Below are positions 9,458-17,993 of a DNA stretch of 64,000 nucleotides, piece by piece. Position numbers and translations under genes: made by a program. The stretch lies in assembly GCF_013377995.1 (NCBI RefSeq), contig NZ_CP055305.1, positions 1,116,001 through 1,180,000 on the forward strand. Direction: 5' to 3'. Every line of letters starts with the position of its first letter. Positions within the stretch are counted from its first letter, which is position 1. Origin of the DNA: Mannheimia pernigra. Its GTDB lineage: Bacteria; Pseudomonadota; Gammaproteobacteria; Enterobacterales; Pasteurellaceae. The notes beneath the pieces were generated by a model that had not been told where the DNA came from, did not search any database, and worked only from the letters and a program-made list of their open reading frames with translations.

Positions 9458-10559
9458 CGTTTAACACAACCTCCCAGCCTTCATACCAAGTTAGAGCCAC
9501 TTTTTGACCAACCTCGTGGTCAATATTGGGGTCATCTTCATTGAAGAACTCACTGACTAATACATTCATACCGTTATGATCTAACCTCACGCTAGACTCT
9601 AACGTCATACCTTTATAGTTACGATCGATAATATGGCCGATAATCGCTTTAGAGCTTTCGTTTTCATCTAACTCTTCAATTAAGATATCTTCAGGGCGTA
9701 ATAATACTTTTAATTTTTGGTTCGGATGAACTTCCAAATCTTCAACTTTAATGTTGCAAATTCTACCTTCTACATTTGCTTTTACATTTTTTGCATCAAC
9801 TCGTTCAATTACTGTTGCATCAAATACGTTAATTTCACCGATGAAGCGAGCGACGAATAAGTTGCTTGGTTCCTCATAAATTTCACGAGGTGTGCCGTCT
9901 TGTGCTATCTTACCCGCATTCATTACGATAATACGATCAGACATTGTTAATGCTTCTTCTTGATCATGGGTAACGAAAATAAAGGTAATGCCTAATTGGC
10001 GTTGCAATGCTTTTAACTCATTTTGCATCTCTTTACGTAATTTATAGTCTAATGCAGAAAGTGATTCGTCTAATAACAACACTTTAGGTTTATTAACCAC
10101 TGCACGTGCAATGGCAATACGTTGTTGCTGACCACCAGAAAGCTGTGCTGGCTTTTGTTGTGCTCTATCATCTAAGCGAACCATACGTAATGCTTCCATT
10201 ACACGAGGCTCAATCTCTGAATTTGATACTTTCTGCATACGCAAGCCGAACGCCACGTTTTCGAAAATAGTCATATGTGGGAAAAGAGCATAGCTTTGGA
10301 ATACTGTATTCACAGGACGTTGTTCTGCTGGAAGGTTAGAGACATCTTGCCCATCAAGAATAATTGAACCCTCTGTTAAATCTTCAAATCCAGCAATTAA
10401 ACGTAACGCAGTTGTTTTTCCACAACCTGATGGACCTAAAATTGTTAAGAATTCACCATCATTAATAGTTAAATTTAAATTTTTAAGAATCGTTTTACTA
10501 CCGTAGCTTTTTGTTACATTTTTAAGCTCAATGATAGCTTTTTTTTCTAATTTTTCCAT
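9444..10559 (-). CDS. potA: Spermidine/putrescine ABC transporter ATPase PotA
   Basis: ATPase of the PotABCD polyamine importer, 371 residues. Walker A is GPSGCGKTT, the signature LSGGQQQRIAIARA, Walker B VLLLDESLSALD and the switch VTHDQEEAL. The C-terminal 130 residues form the TOBE regulatory domain. It is first in potA-potB-potC. A TATAAT on the minus strand at 10634-10639 is a probable -10 box; the IS element inserted about 160 bases upstream leaves that box in place. Confidence 0.95.
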   Translation of the reverse strand: MEKLEKKAIIELKNVTKSYGSKTILKNLNLTINDGEFLTILGPSGCGKTTALRLIAGFEDLTEGSIILDGQDVSNLPAEQRPVNTVFQSYALFPHMTIFENVAFGLRMQKVSNSEIEPRVMEALRMVRLDDRAQQKPAQLSGGQQQRIAIARAVVNKPKVLLLDESLSALDYKLRKEMQNELKALQRQLGITFIFVTHDQEEALTMSDRIIVMNAGKIAQDGTPREIYEEPSNLFVARFIGEINVFDATVIERVDAKNVKANVEGRICNIKVEDLEVHPNQKLKVLLRPEDILIEELDENESSKAIIGHIIDRNYKGMTLESSVRLDHNGMNVLVSEFFNEDDPNIDHEVGQKVALTWYEGWEVVLNDEGE

Positions 10560-10772
10560 CTACTATTATTTTCCCTTAAATTAAAAAGAAAAGGACTAAA
10601 AAATCAGGCATTCTGCCCCCAAAAAATCAATTGATTATAATATAGCTAAAGGTGCAAGATTGAAAGGAAAAATTTGTGTTTTCTGGATTTTTCTCAGATT
10701 GTAATGGTCTAACCCACTGCAACAAACCAAAGACTATTTTTGATAAATTCTCTCAAAATGGAGAACAGCAAA

Positions 10773-11015
10773 ATGGTTAAACTTTTTACCCCTGAGTATA
10801 AAAAGCAATGTGTTGAAATGGTGTTAGACGGCAAACATAGCGTCAGTCAAGTGTACAAAATGATGCGAGTCAGCCAATCTGCCTTGAATCGTTGGAAGCA
10901 GCAATTTCTCGCCGAGCAGCGGGAAATTCAGCGTTTACGGGCGGAGAATGAGCCGTTGCGTAGCGACAATGCCTTACTAAAAAAGGTGTCCGCCTTCTTG
11001 CTCGAGAAGTCTTGA
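10773..11015 (+). CDS. IS3-family transposase OrfA
   Basis: 80-residue DNA-binding subunit with a helix-turn-helix (FTPEYKKQCVEMVLDGKHS then SQSALNRWKQQF) and a leucine-zipper-like C-terminal helix. The ATG at 10773 follows GGAG at a spacing of nine bases; earlier in-frame codons lack this. It ends in a -1 frameshift window that would make an OrfAB fusion transposase. Confidence 0.85.
   Translation: MVKLFTPEYKKQCVEMVLDGKHSVSQVYKMMRVSQSALNRWKQQFLAEQREIQRLRAENEPLRSDNALLKKVSAFLLEKS
10979..10985 (+). other. Programmed -1 frameshift heptamer of the IS
   Basis: A AAA AAG lies in the zero frame of orfA (codons CTA AAA AAG). Slipping back one base enters the orfB frame, which stays open across the join. 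This is the canonical slippery sequence of IS3-family elements. Confidence 0.8.
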
Positions 11016-11855
11016 AATCCTGTGTGGTAGATTTACGGCGAGAAGGCATTTCCCTCGCACAACTGTCCCGTTGTTTTTCGTTGAACCGTTCTACCAGCCA
11101 TCGTTGGGAAAAATCGCCACCTAATCAAACGTTGATGAGCTTGCAGGAAACGTTGCTATCTGTCTTTGAGGCAAGCGGTGAAACCTATGGCTCACGGCGT
11201 TTATCACAGGCGGTGACGGATTTAGGGATAAAAATCGGGCGGTTTAAAGCTCGCCGTTTAATGCGGGGGCTTGAGATAAAAGCCAAGTGCCCGAAAGCTA
11301 AAGTTTGGCGAAAACAAGCGGTCGATTTTGCGGAAAATAGTGCAAATGGGCAGTGTGCAATGATGCCCGACACCATTTGGGCAGGCGACATTACCTACAT
11401 TCCCACTGATGAGGACTGGCTCTACTTGGCGATTGTCATTGATTGGTTTTCACGGTTAATTGTCGGCTGGGCGGTATCGGATACGCCAGATAGCCGCTTA
11501 TGCGTTCAAGCCTTGCGACTTGCCATTCACCGCCGCAAGCCCCCTGCGGACGTTATTTTCCACTCAGACCGCGGCTCCCAATACAGCCAGCCAAGCCTTT
11601 CGGAATGTGCTAACAGAAGCGAAAATGGTGTATAGCCAAAGTAGGGCGGGGAAATGTACGGACAATGCGGTAACAGAGCGTTTTTTCCGCAGTTTAAAGG
11701 TGGAGAAACTCAACCGCTACCGATTTAAGACACGCGAGCAAGCATTGCTTTGTGTGGCGGAATACATTGAAGATTTTTACAATCCGAGACGACTGCATTC
11801 TGCATTAGGAAATCGCTCCCCAATGCAGTTTGAAATGGATTGTTTAAGGATTTAA
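11012..11855 (+). pseudogene. IS3-family transposase OrfB, frameshifted
   Basis: DDE integrase-like catalytic subunit. The first part carries the helix-turn-helix and the first Asp (WAGDITYIPT) and the second Asp (FHSDRGSQY). The third acidic residue (DNAVTERFFRSLKVEKL) lies in a different frame. The join is near 11,580-11,592, where AGCCAGCCAAGCC has one base too many compared with the expected Tyr-Ser-Ser-Gln-Ala. The full transposase cannot be made unless the extra base is a sequencing error. Confidence 0.85.
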
Positions 11856-11882
11856 ATGTGGTTGTGTCTTTGGAATGTTGCA

Positions 11883-12310
11883 AGGAATTGAACTATTACA
11901 AGTAGAGTAGCATTACCAGTAATATCGCCTTTTTTCGCCATAGCATACACTTTCGGTACAAGCACTGTTTCAACCTTACCGTTTGGTAGTCGAACAGACT
12001 GATTTTCAAACCAGACAATATCGGTGGTGAGTTTTGCAACTTGGCTTGGCGAAAGGGTAATGCCTGGGCGTAAGTTGAATTTTTGGGCGAAAGTAACGCC
12101 TGCATCAATTAAGTGGCGGTATTTTTGATCGATTGTTGAAAGTGAAAAATCAACAAGCGGTCTTTTTTCAGAAAAATTTTGCAAAATGGAAACAATATCT
12201 ACCGAACCGGCAGAAACCGCTTTTGGCTTTCCAGCTGATTTAGCTAGTTCCGAAACTACAACAAATTGTTGAGTGGATTTGTTGAAAATAACTTGATGGA
12301 TGTTGTTCAT
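11883..12310 (-). pseudogene. CDI cassette F: signal region fused to an internal CdiA piece, cut by IS
   Basis: It starts with the orphan-type extended signal peptide region (MNNIHQVIFNKST...), about 50 residues. Then, at the uptake signal coding for RPLV, it jumps into a CdiA segment (YRHLIDAGVTFAQKFNLRPG to MAKKGDITGNATLL) that matches cdiA at about 28,540-28,775. Homology stops about 20 bases before the IS end, and the frame runs into the IS. The toxin and immunity parts are missing. No Shine-Dalgarno site precedes the ATG. It is the last member of the chain in transcription order. Confidence 0.75.
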
Positions 12311-12405
12311 ACCTACGTTTCTAAAATTTGTAAAATACCTAATATAATTAACCGCTTGTAATTTGTGTTAGATGGCACTAGAGTGGAAGCTAGTGCTAGC
12401 TGGGG
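12311..12405 (-). repeat. Cassette boundary repeat, copy 1
   Basis: Minus-strand order: a hairpin (CACTAG ... CTAGTG, arms at 12376-12381 and 12390-12395), TTACAAGCGGT uptake signal, then TATTTTACAAATTTTAGAAACGTA leading into the cassette F ATG. The same arrangement recurs at five other cassette borders. Confidence 0.75.
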
Positions 12406-12420
12406 TATTGTTAATAATTC

Positions 12421-12452
12421 CAGAAATACAGAAATACAGAAATACAGAAATA
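12421..12452 (+). repeat. Four tandem copies of an 8-base unit
   Basis: CAGAAATA-type units repeat four times just after the stop of the cassette E immunity gene. They are outside any coding frame I can support. Confidence 0.8.
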
Positions 12453-12454
12453 GA

Positions 12455-12835
12455 TTATATTTTTATAAATGGAAAAAACCTTTCAAATCTTTCTAAAATA
12501 TATCTATTTGAATTTAGTAAAATAACAGCCCTATCTTTGCCAATTGGGCATTCATAAATAGGATTGTTTCTTAAATATGCAATCCCATATATACTATATT
12601 CTTCCGATTTAGATAAATCATTAATAATATCAAAACCAATGACCTTTGATATATGATACAAATCTCCATCAAAATCAAGCATGTCATATATATACGCTGG
12701 TATATCTTCTAATTTTGAGCTAGATATAACTAGCTCTATCCAATATTTAAATTCATCTATATTTATCGCATCACAAAATAAACATCCAATAGCAAAATTG
12801 AGATCTGAGTGATCATCTTTATAAATACTCCACAT
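12455..12835 (-). CDS. Putative immunity protein of cassette E
   Basis: 126-residue acidic, soluble protein, no signal peptide (begins MWSIYKDDHSDLNFAIG). It starts one base after the frame of the cassette E HNH toxin ends, the usual toxin-immunity arrangement. I do not recognise the family with certainty. By position it should neutralise a colicin-type HNH nuclease, and its acidity would suit a protein binding a basic nuclease. The gene is intact although its toxin is interrupted. Confidence 0.65.
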   Translation of the reverse strand: MWSIYKDDHSDLNFAIGCLFCDAINIDEFKYWIELVISSSKLEDIPAYIYDMLDFDGDLYHISKVIGFDIINDLSKSEEYSIYGIAYLRNNPIYECPIGKDRAVILLNSNRYILERFERFFPFIKI

Positions 12836-12836
12836 A

Positions 12837-13283
12837 TTATTTTCCTTTCTGAATATAATCTCCGCCGATATGGCCTGTTTTAGAATGTTGCCATTCAGGA
12901 ACTAACTGCATTCGCCCCGTATCTTGATGATGATGCTATGTAAATCCAGGAATTTTGCTATTACCACTTTTAATAGCATTAATCTGTTCTTTATTAAAAT
13001 GCTTTTCCAGTCCTTGTTCTCCTAAATCCTTGTATAATTGTTTAGTTGCTATTCTCATCTGCTCTACATAGCTTGCTTCTCTAAAAGATTTAATTTCCAA
13101 TCTTGTATCGTATTTAGCTATATCATCAAAAATCGGATAACCTTTACTATCAAATGGCACACCTGTCTTAGGGTGTCTCTTATTTGCTAAATCTAAATTT
13201 CTTGTTCCAGTTGGAGCAATTGTTGTAGATTTTACATTTTCCTTACCGAATTCCTTCTCTAATTTTTCCCTTGTCTTCGCCAA
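12837..13283 (-). pseudogene. CDI cassette E: colicin-type HNH nuclease toxin with amber stop
   Basis: C-terminal toxin fragment without signal region or VENN. The frame reads TRNLDLANKRHPKTGVPFDS, then KSGNSKIPGFT, a TAG at 12936-12938, then HHHQDTGRMQLVPEW and TGHIGGDYIQKGK. Relatives have Trp at the stop position (PGYTWHHHQD), so TGG probably became TAG in front of the HNH histidines; the truncated product lacks the active site. The 5' end begins at an uptake signal (13285-13293) right after a boundary repeat, with only TTG available as a start, so the toxin is probably not translated on its own. Confidence 0.75.
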
Positions 13284-13284
13284 A

Positions 13285-13385
13285 ACAAGCGGTGGACTTA
13301 CAGCTAAAACTCACAAAATTCTCAACATATTAACTGCTTGTAACCAATAAGAATTAACACTCCGTCAGGAGACGAGTGCCATCAG
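13285..13385 (-). repeat. Cassette boundary repeat, copy 2
   Basis: Minus-strand order: hairpin CACTCGTC ... GACGGAGTG (about 13359-13379), a degenerate uptake signal TACAAGCAGT, an AT-rich linker, and an exact ACAAGCGGT / ACCGCTTGT at 13285-13293 where the toxin E frame begins. Confidence 0.65.
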
Positions 13386-13425
13386 GAAAAGAATCGTAGC
13401 AAAAACTGTTTATATAGCAAAATTT

Positions 13426-13779
13426 CTATTTTTCAGGATTAAAAATAGAAATATCATCTAAAACGTCTTCTATAGTTCCATTAAGAATATCTTTATGTTT
13501 CATATTTTTGATTTTTTCAATTAGTTCTCCTTTATCAATATTACGAAAAACTCTAGCCATATGAGATATAGATAACAGAGAGATGCGTTCAAGTTCAACA
13601 TCTCCAGATGATAAAAAAGAAAACAATATATCTTTTGTTTTAGAAGGTTCATCGGTGTACATACCTAACGACAAGATTACTTTATGCTTTATATAATTCT
13701 CAACTTCAGGAGAAGTTAATATTACCATTCCATCTTTAAAACTAATCTTATCTAAATTTTTATATATTAATTTACTCAT
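13426..13779 (-). CDS. Putative immunity protein of cassette D
   Basis: 117-residue soluble protein with no signal peptide. Its ATG overlaps the toxin D stop by four bases (ATGA), which ties it to that toxin. A mostly helical pattern (VILSLGMYTDEPSKTKDI, ERISLLSISHMARVF) suggests a small HEAT- or ARM-like fold, but I do not recognise a named family. Role inferred from gene order only. Confidence 0.65.
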   Translation of the reverse strand: MSKLIYKNLDKISFKDGMVILTSPEVENYIKHKVILSLGMYTDEPSKTKDILFSFLSSGDVELERISLLSISHMARVFRNIDKGELIEKIKNMKHKDILNGTIEDVLDDISIFNPEK

Positions 13780-16169
13780 TTTATTTTTCCTTTATCATTA
13801 ACTAAACCTGCTTCTTTCAATGCATTCTTCATCTCTGTTGTTAATTCATTCCAATTTCTTACATGACCGTGATAAATATTTTTCTCTGTTTGATCAAAAA
13901 CTACATATTCTCCCGTTAATTTATCAACTCCAACTCTTCTAGTTGAAGTAGCTTTCACCTGAATTGATTCATTTAAAACCTCCTGTCCAAAAGTTGGATT
14001 AGCTGATTTGATAGAATTTCCAACCTTTGAATGATAAGGAGCTTTATCAAAAACGAAATTATTGGTTTTATGAGCGCTAATTCTCTCCGTTATATCAACA
14101 GCCTTTCTATCTGGCTTAGTATTTTTCTTCGCAAAATTACTGTGGATATTAGAGTTACTAAGATTATTCTCTTTGGTAAACAATCGAGAAGTATCCATCG
14201 CCAATTCAATACCTTTCTCTATCCCAGTCTGTTTTTCTTTTATCGCTTCAATAGTTTTCAGATTTTCTGCTTCAACCAATTGATAGAATTTGCCTTGTTC
14301 TTCAAACGGCAAACCTTGAACCCAGCTATTCAATGCGCCTGATAAATCATCGGCAAGACTTACTGCACCTAATAAGGTTTGTGGCACGGTAACTCGACAA
14401 TCTATCTCACAATCAGCCAATAATTCCGCACGTTGTTTTTCGCTTAACTCTTTAAAATACTTATGCACCTCTTCAACGCTTTCACCTTTCTCAATCGCTT
14501 TTTTGAGTGCGCGTTGATAAGCATAAACATCACGATGAGATAAATAGTTATTCTCCACTGCCCGTTTCCCAATCTCCGCCCCTGAGATAAAGTCTGCCGT
14601 GCTGTCTCCTGTTACCCCACCTGCCAACCCAGCCGCAATTTGGCTTAGATTAGCAATGTTTTGTTTTTGGCTCTCCGTGAGATTTTCAGCTTTGTCCGTA
14701 TTGTAGAGCGCTTGCATTAAGTAAGGGGCAGCTGCCTCCGCCGTAAATGCACCCAACGCACCAGCTGTTGCATTGTTGCCCGTGATATGGGCTTCCACTG
14801 CACCTAATACGGTGTGGGCTATTAAATTGGCTTCGGTGTTATCACCTGTTTGCTCTTTTATCAGCTTATTCGCATAAGGTGAAAGTAACCCAACTGCCGC
14901 GTGGTTCGCATTGCCTGTTGCTAAGCCTTGCAGTGCTGCTGTCGCTGCACGAATGCCCATTTGTAGATTGCTGCCTAAGCCGTATTCCGCCTCAATCGCT
15001 TGGGCTTCTGCTTTAAGTTGGGCCGATTTCAGTGGGTCGGATTTTTCAATCTTTTCTGCCTCTTGCCGTTTTTTATTCGCTTCTTCTAAATGCGGTTGCA
15101 CCAAGCGGTTTGTCCAAGATTGAGAGAGCTCTCCAATAACTTGTACCGTTTCCTGTTTCTCCTGAATTGCAACTAAATCCGCTTTTTTGACCGCTTGATT
15201 GGCGTTTTCGGTGTCTCGGTTTAGGCTTTGGAGTGTCTCTTCTGCGGTTTTGCCTGTTTTCTGTTTTTGGGCTTCGCTGTCGGTAATCGTGAGATTGATG
15301 TTATCGCTTATCGCTGCCTTGGTTTGGCTGCGTTCGCTTTCACGCATATTCCCCAACGCACTTAATGCAGCCCCGATTGCAGACGTGGCTATTTTCGACA
15401 TCTCCGAACTCATACTCACTGAGACCGAGCTGACTTTCACATCACTGCGGTTCTCAATCTCTTCCGTGGTGAGTGTGCCAGTTGTCATTTGGTGGTTTGC
15501 TTTGTCGCCTTGAGCATTAATCATTCCACCTTTGATATGCGTGTTTTCTTGCACATTAATGTTGGCGTTTTCTTGAATGTTAAAGCCAGATTGTTGATTG
15601 ACTTGGGCATAGTTGACCTTGGCTTTGTTTTGGCTTGCCTGTGAAGATAACCCCCACCCACTACCATAAATCGCCACCGAGCCACTTACGCCTGCTTGGG
15701 TCTGTTTGCTGTCATATTTTTCTGTGTCTTGCACACTTTCAATATGCAGATTTTTCGTATCAAGTGATAAATGCTTAACATTCGCGACCGCCCCTTTAAG
15801 TGTGGTGGTCTCTTTGGTGTTGATTTTTAGGCTGTCACTGTTAATCTCCGTCAAGTTTTGAACGGTGGAATCACTGTTGGAATGCCCTTTGCCGACATTC
15901 ACTGCACCCTCCACACCAAAGCCAGTGGCGCCTTGTGATTTACCCACAAACACACCAACGCTCCAACTACTGCTTTTATTGTCACTTCGGTTGGTTTGGC
16001 TGTTTGTTGTGCCAAGCGGTCTTTTTTCAGAAAAATTTTGCAAAATGGAAACAATATTCACCGAATCAGCCGAAACCGCTTTTGGCTTTCTGGCTGATTT
16101 AGCGAGTTCAGATACCACAACGAATTGTTGAGTGGATTTGTTGAAAATCACTTGATGGATGTTATTCAT
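13776..16169 (-). CDS. CDI cassette D: orphan CdiA C-terminal protein, toxin type unrecognised
   Basis: About 797 residues. Layout: orphan signal region (1-50, MNNIHQVIFNKSTQQF), the shared pretoxin block starting LGTTNSQTNRSDNKS (51-537), VENN (14547-14558), an entry region with paired Cys (ADCEIDCRV), and a C-terminal domain of about 80 residues with TSTRRVGVDKLTGEYVVFD and YHGHVRNWNEL. That domain recalls tips of other Rhs/CDI proteins, but I cannot assign an activity. It lacks the hydrophobic signal core and the TPS domain, so it should not be secreted by CdiB. No ribosome site is evident before the ATG. Confidence 0.8.
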   Translation of the reverse strand: MNNIHQVIFNKSTQQFVVVSELAKSARKPKAVSADSVNIVSILQNFSEKRPLGTTNSQTNRSDNKSSSWSVGVFVGKSQGATGFGVEGAVNVGKGHSNSDSTVQNLTEINSDSLKINTKETTTLKGAVANVKHLSLDTKNLHIESVQDTEKYDSKQTQAGVSGSVAIYGSGWGLSSQASQNKAKVNYAQVNQQSGFNIQENANINVQENTHIKGGMINAQGDKANHQMTTGTLTTEEIENRSDVKVSSVSVSMSSEMSKIATSAIGAALSALGNMRESERSQTKAAISDNINLTITDSEAQKQKTGKTAEETLQSLNRDTENANQAVKKADLVAIQEKQETVQVIGELSQSWTNRLVQPHLEEANKKRQEAEKIEKSDPLKSAQLKAEAQAIEAEYGLGSNLQMGIRAATAALQGLATGNANHAAVGLLSPYANKLIKEQTGDNTEANLIAHTVLGAVEAHITGNNATAGALGAFTAEAAAPYLMQALYNTDKAENLTESQKQNIANLSQIAAGLAGGVTGDSTADFISGAEIGKRAVENNYLSHRDVYAYQRALKKAIEKGESVEEVHKYFKELSEKQRAELLADCEIDCRVTVPQTLLGAVSLADDLSGALNSWVQGLPFEEQGKFYQLVEAENLKTIEAIKEKQTGIEKGIELAMDTSRLFTKENNLSNSNIHSNFAKKNTKPDRKAVDITERISAHKTNNFVFDKAPYHSKVGNSIKSANPTFGQEVLNESIQVKATSTRRVGVDKLTGEYVVFDQTEKNIYHGHVRNWNELTTEMKNALKEAGLVNDKGKIK
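14547..16018 (-). repeat. Pretoxin block, cassette D copy
   Basis: About 1.47 kb nearly identical to 25,487-26,948 of cdiA, from the LGTT joint to VENN. It provides homology for exchange of toxin tips. Confidence 0.85.
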
Positions 16170-16212
16170 ATTTTTATACATTTTATTTGAAAGGTAATTT
16201 CAAAAATAAAAT

Positions 16213-16722
16213 TTATTTTCTCTTATAAATACTTGTGCAATATTTAAGCGCTTCCATTACAGCCGCCCCTAACTCTTCATCAGATAAATTGGCTGGGTAT
16301 TCAAACTCGATAGCTTTTCCATCTTGTCTATTTACCGAAGTAAACCCTCCTAAACTATCTTGATGATGAGGGGTTATAGTTAATTTACATCCTTCTATAT
16401 CTATAGAGACAAAATCCATATCCTTATATATTAATTTTTTATTCCTATAGTTAAATTTTTTTTTCAACTTCATCTCTAGCCTTTCAGTGAAATCTTTTAT
16501 CTCATTAGAATAAAAAAGTTTATTAAATTCTTCTGTATTTATAATTCGACTATTTTTTAATTTTCTGGAGATATAATTACCTAATTCTAAATCCTCTATA
16601 TCACAAGGGAGAAAATTAAAATCTTGAGTAGGGTCTGAAATGCTTATACGCCCAATCAAATAATGGCTAACAAAAATAAAGTCCTTGTTTTTCCTAATTA
16701 GTACGCTTTTCCTGCTATTCAT
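16213..16722 (-). CDS. cdiI: CdiI-type immunity protein of cassette C (DUF1436-like)
   Basis: 169 residues, soluble, no signal peptide. The C-terminal part (GFTSVNRQDG, then PANLSDEELGAAVMEALKYC) resembles the CdiI family formerly called DUF1436, which is found next to CdiA_C-type nuclease tips. The ATG lies one base after the toxin stop. Cassette D begins about 45 bases further on without a boundary repeat in between. Family call from memory of the motif. Confidence 0.7.
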   Translation of the reverse strand: MNSRKSVLIRKNKDFIFVSHYLIGRISISDPTQDFNFLPCDIEDLELGNYISRKLKNSRIINTEEFNKLFYSNEIKDFTERLEMKLKKKFNYRNKKLIYKDMDFVSIDIEGCKLTITPHHQDSLGGFTSVNRQDGKAIEFEYPANLSDEELGAAVMEALKYCTSIYKRK

Positions 16723-16723
16723 T

Positions 16724-17854
16724 TTATTTAACCTCTTTAACTATAATTTTAACACCCTGAGACCTCGCGTAATCAACAGATTTTTTAATTGCTTCCATTT
16801 GTTTTTTAGTGGTTGAATGAGGTATCGCTAGATACATTTCTCTGTTATTAATATCTGTTGATGTAATTTTAAAATCACCTTTACCATCCCCCCTAAAATT
16901 AACCATTTCATCAACATACTTATTCAATTGATAAGTAATGCGTTTTGGATCTTGGTAAGTTTTAGAACCTACAGTATCCATTGTCTTCGCACTAATTGCT
17001 GTACCATCAGGCAGTAAATGGTCAAATGTTTTAAAACTTGGTTTAATTTCATTCAAATTCAACGTACCTTCAGGAAGTGAAGTAGTTTGTAAATACTCTT
17101 CCCAAGCCTTTCCTTGTTTTTGAATACCTTTACCCCATTTGATATTAACTTCTTTATTGGATAATACCCCCTCCTTAATCGCTAATTTACCAACATTTCT
17201 TATACCTGAATGAGCTAATCCAGCAATACCTGAAAGAGCACTAATTGCTGTCAATTCATTTGACAAATAAACTTTCATTCGAATTAAATCGGCTTCATCT
17301 CGATAGCCTGCGGTTTCTAATTTATCTGCTTCATTTAATTCTGCTCGGGTATTTTCAGATAGAGTATCAATCGGTGATAGCACCGATTTTTTAATTTCGT
17401 TGCCAATTTCTCTTAATTGCTCTTTTGCCGTTTCATCTCCTTTTAAAGCTTCTATCGTAATTTGTGTTAAAATAGCAGCGTTCTCAACAGGTTCTTTTAC
17501 GGAAATTTCCATTAAAGCCTGTTTTGCAATATTTTCCATTCTTTGGCTTTGCATTTCACCATGAAGTCTGGAAGCTTCTTGGAATTCAGCATTAACCAAA
17601 TGATTATAATTTTTTTGAGAAGTATAGTTTTTGAAACTGGGATGAGCGGCAGAAAGCGTAACAAGCTGTTTGGCACATTCGGTTGTCATTTTGTTGCGAC
17701 AAGCCTCGTCCAATTTGTGATTTCTTTCTCGATCTAACACTCCTAATTCGTTAATTCTTGCTTGTAATGCCGAGCAATCACCGCCTTGAGCTAAACACTG
17801 ACAACAAGCGGTAGATTTACCGCTAAAATTTGCAAAATACTTAACATAATTCAC
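16724..17854 (-). CDS. CDI cassette C: CdiA_C-type nuclease toxin fragment
   Basis: 376-residue frame. The first 17 residues (MNYVKYFANFSGKSTAC) come from the boundary repeat and uptake signal. Then come a Cys-rich entry region (LAQGGDCSALQARIN, CRNKMTTECAKQ), a helical linker, and a C-terminal nuclease domain: NIKWGKGIQKQGKAWEEYLQ, FKTFDHLLPDGTAISAKTMD, SQGVKIIVKEVK. The Asp...Ser-x-Lys-Thr pattern fits a PD-(D/E)XK-like active site as in endonuclease-toxin CdiA tips. It lacks signal region, TPS domain and VENN, so it is a displaced tip and not a full effector. Confidence 0.75.
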   Translation of the reverse strand: MNYVKYFANFSGKSTACCQCLAQGGDCSALQARINELGVLDRERNHKLDEACRNKMTTECAKQLVTLSAAHPSFKNYTSQKNYNHLVNAEFQEASRLHGEMQSQRMENIAKQALMEISVKEPVENAAILTQITIEALKGDETAKEQLREIGNEIKKSVLSPIDTLSENTRAELNEADKLETAGYRDEADLIRMKVYLSNELTAISALSGIAGLAHSGIRNVGKLAIKEGVLSNKEVNIKWGKGIQKQGKAWEEYLQTTSLPEGTLNLNEIKPSFKTFDHLLPDGTAISAKTMDTVGSKTYQDPKRITYQLNKYVDEMVNFRGDGKGDFKITSTDINNREMYLAIPHSTTKKQMEAIKKSVDYARSQGVKIIVKEVK

Positions 17855-17905
17855 CGATTGTAACTTATATTAAATAGCACTAGCGTGGACCCTAGCGCTA
17901 TCGGG
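17815..17905 (-). repeat. Cassette boundary repeat, copy 3
   Basis: Minus-strand order: hairpin GCGCTAGGGTCCACGCTAGTG (17880-17898), ATTTAATATAAGTTACAATC, AT-rich linker with TATTTTGCAAATTTTAG, then the uptake signal at 17804-17812 where the cassette C tip starts. Confidence 0.75.
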
Positions 17906-17993
17906 GCTCCTGCCTAATAAATCTTTTATTTATATTAGCCATCTTCTCTTCTTTTACCGATTTAGCGACATAATTATTTAATAGGCACTTCAT
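17898..17993 (-). CDS. Very short ORF overlapping the cdiI stop of cassette B
   Basis: 31 codons. The ATG overlaps the preceding immunity gene stop by four bases (ATGA), and the frame ends in the boundary hairpin. No similarity recognised. It may be the remains of a further gene, or chance. Confidence 0.25.
   Translation of the reverse strand: MKCLLNNYVAKSVKEEKMANINKRFIRQEPR

Larger units (their letters stand above)
10718..11882 (+). mobile_element. IS3-family insertion sequence, inactivated
   Basis: The ends are imperfect inverted repeats: TGCAACAAACCAAAGAC at 10718-10734 and the complement of TGCAACATTCCAAAGAC at 11866-11882, differing at two positions, with the TG...CA termini usual for IS3. 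Inside are orfA and a frameshifted orfB. The bases just outside (CCAC on the left, AGGA on the right) do not form a target duplication. The right flank cuts into a cdiA-like cassette, so the copy probably marks a deletion or inversion joint and not a simple insertion. Confidence 0.85.

Noticed and set aside
12421..12452. Phase-variable repeat controlling a gene
   Set aside because: The 8-base repeats lie after a stop codon and before no start codon, so a change of number would not shift a known frame or promoter.
12372..12557. Small plus-strand ORF next to the 8-base repeats
   Set aside because: It runs antisense through the immunity gene of cassette E and has no ribosome site.
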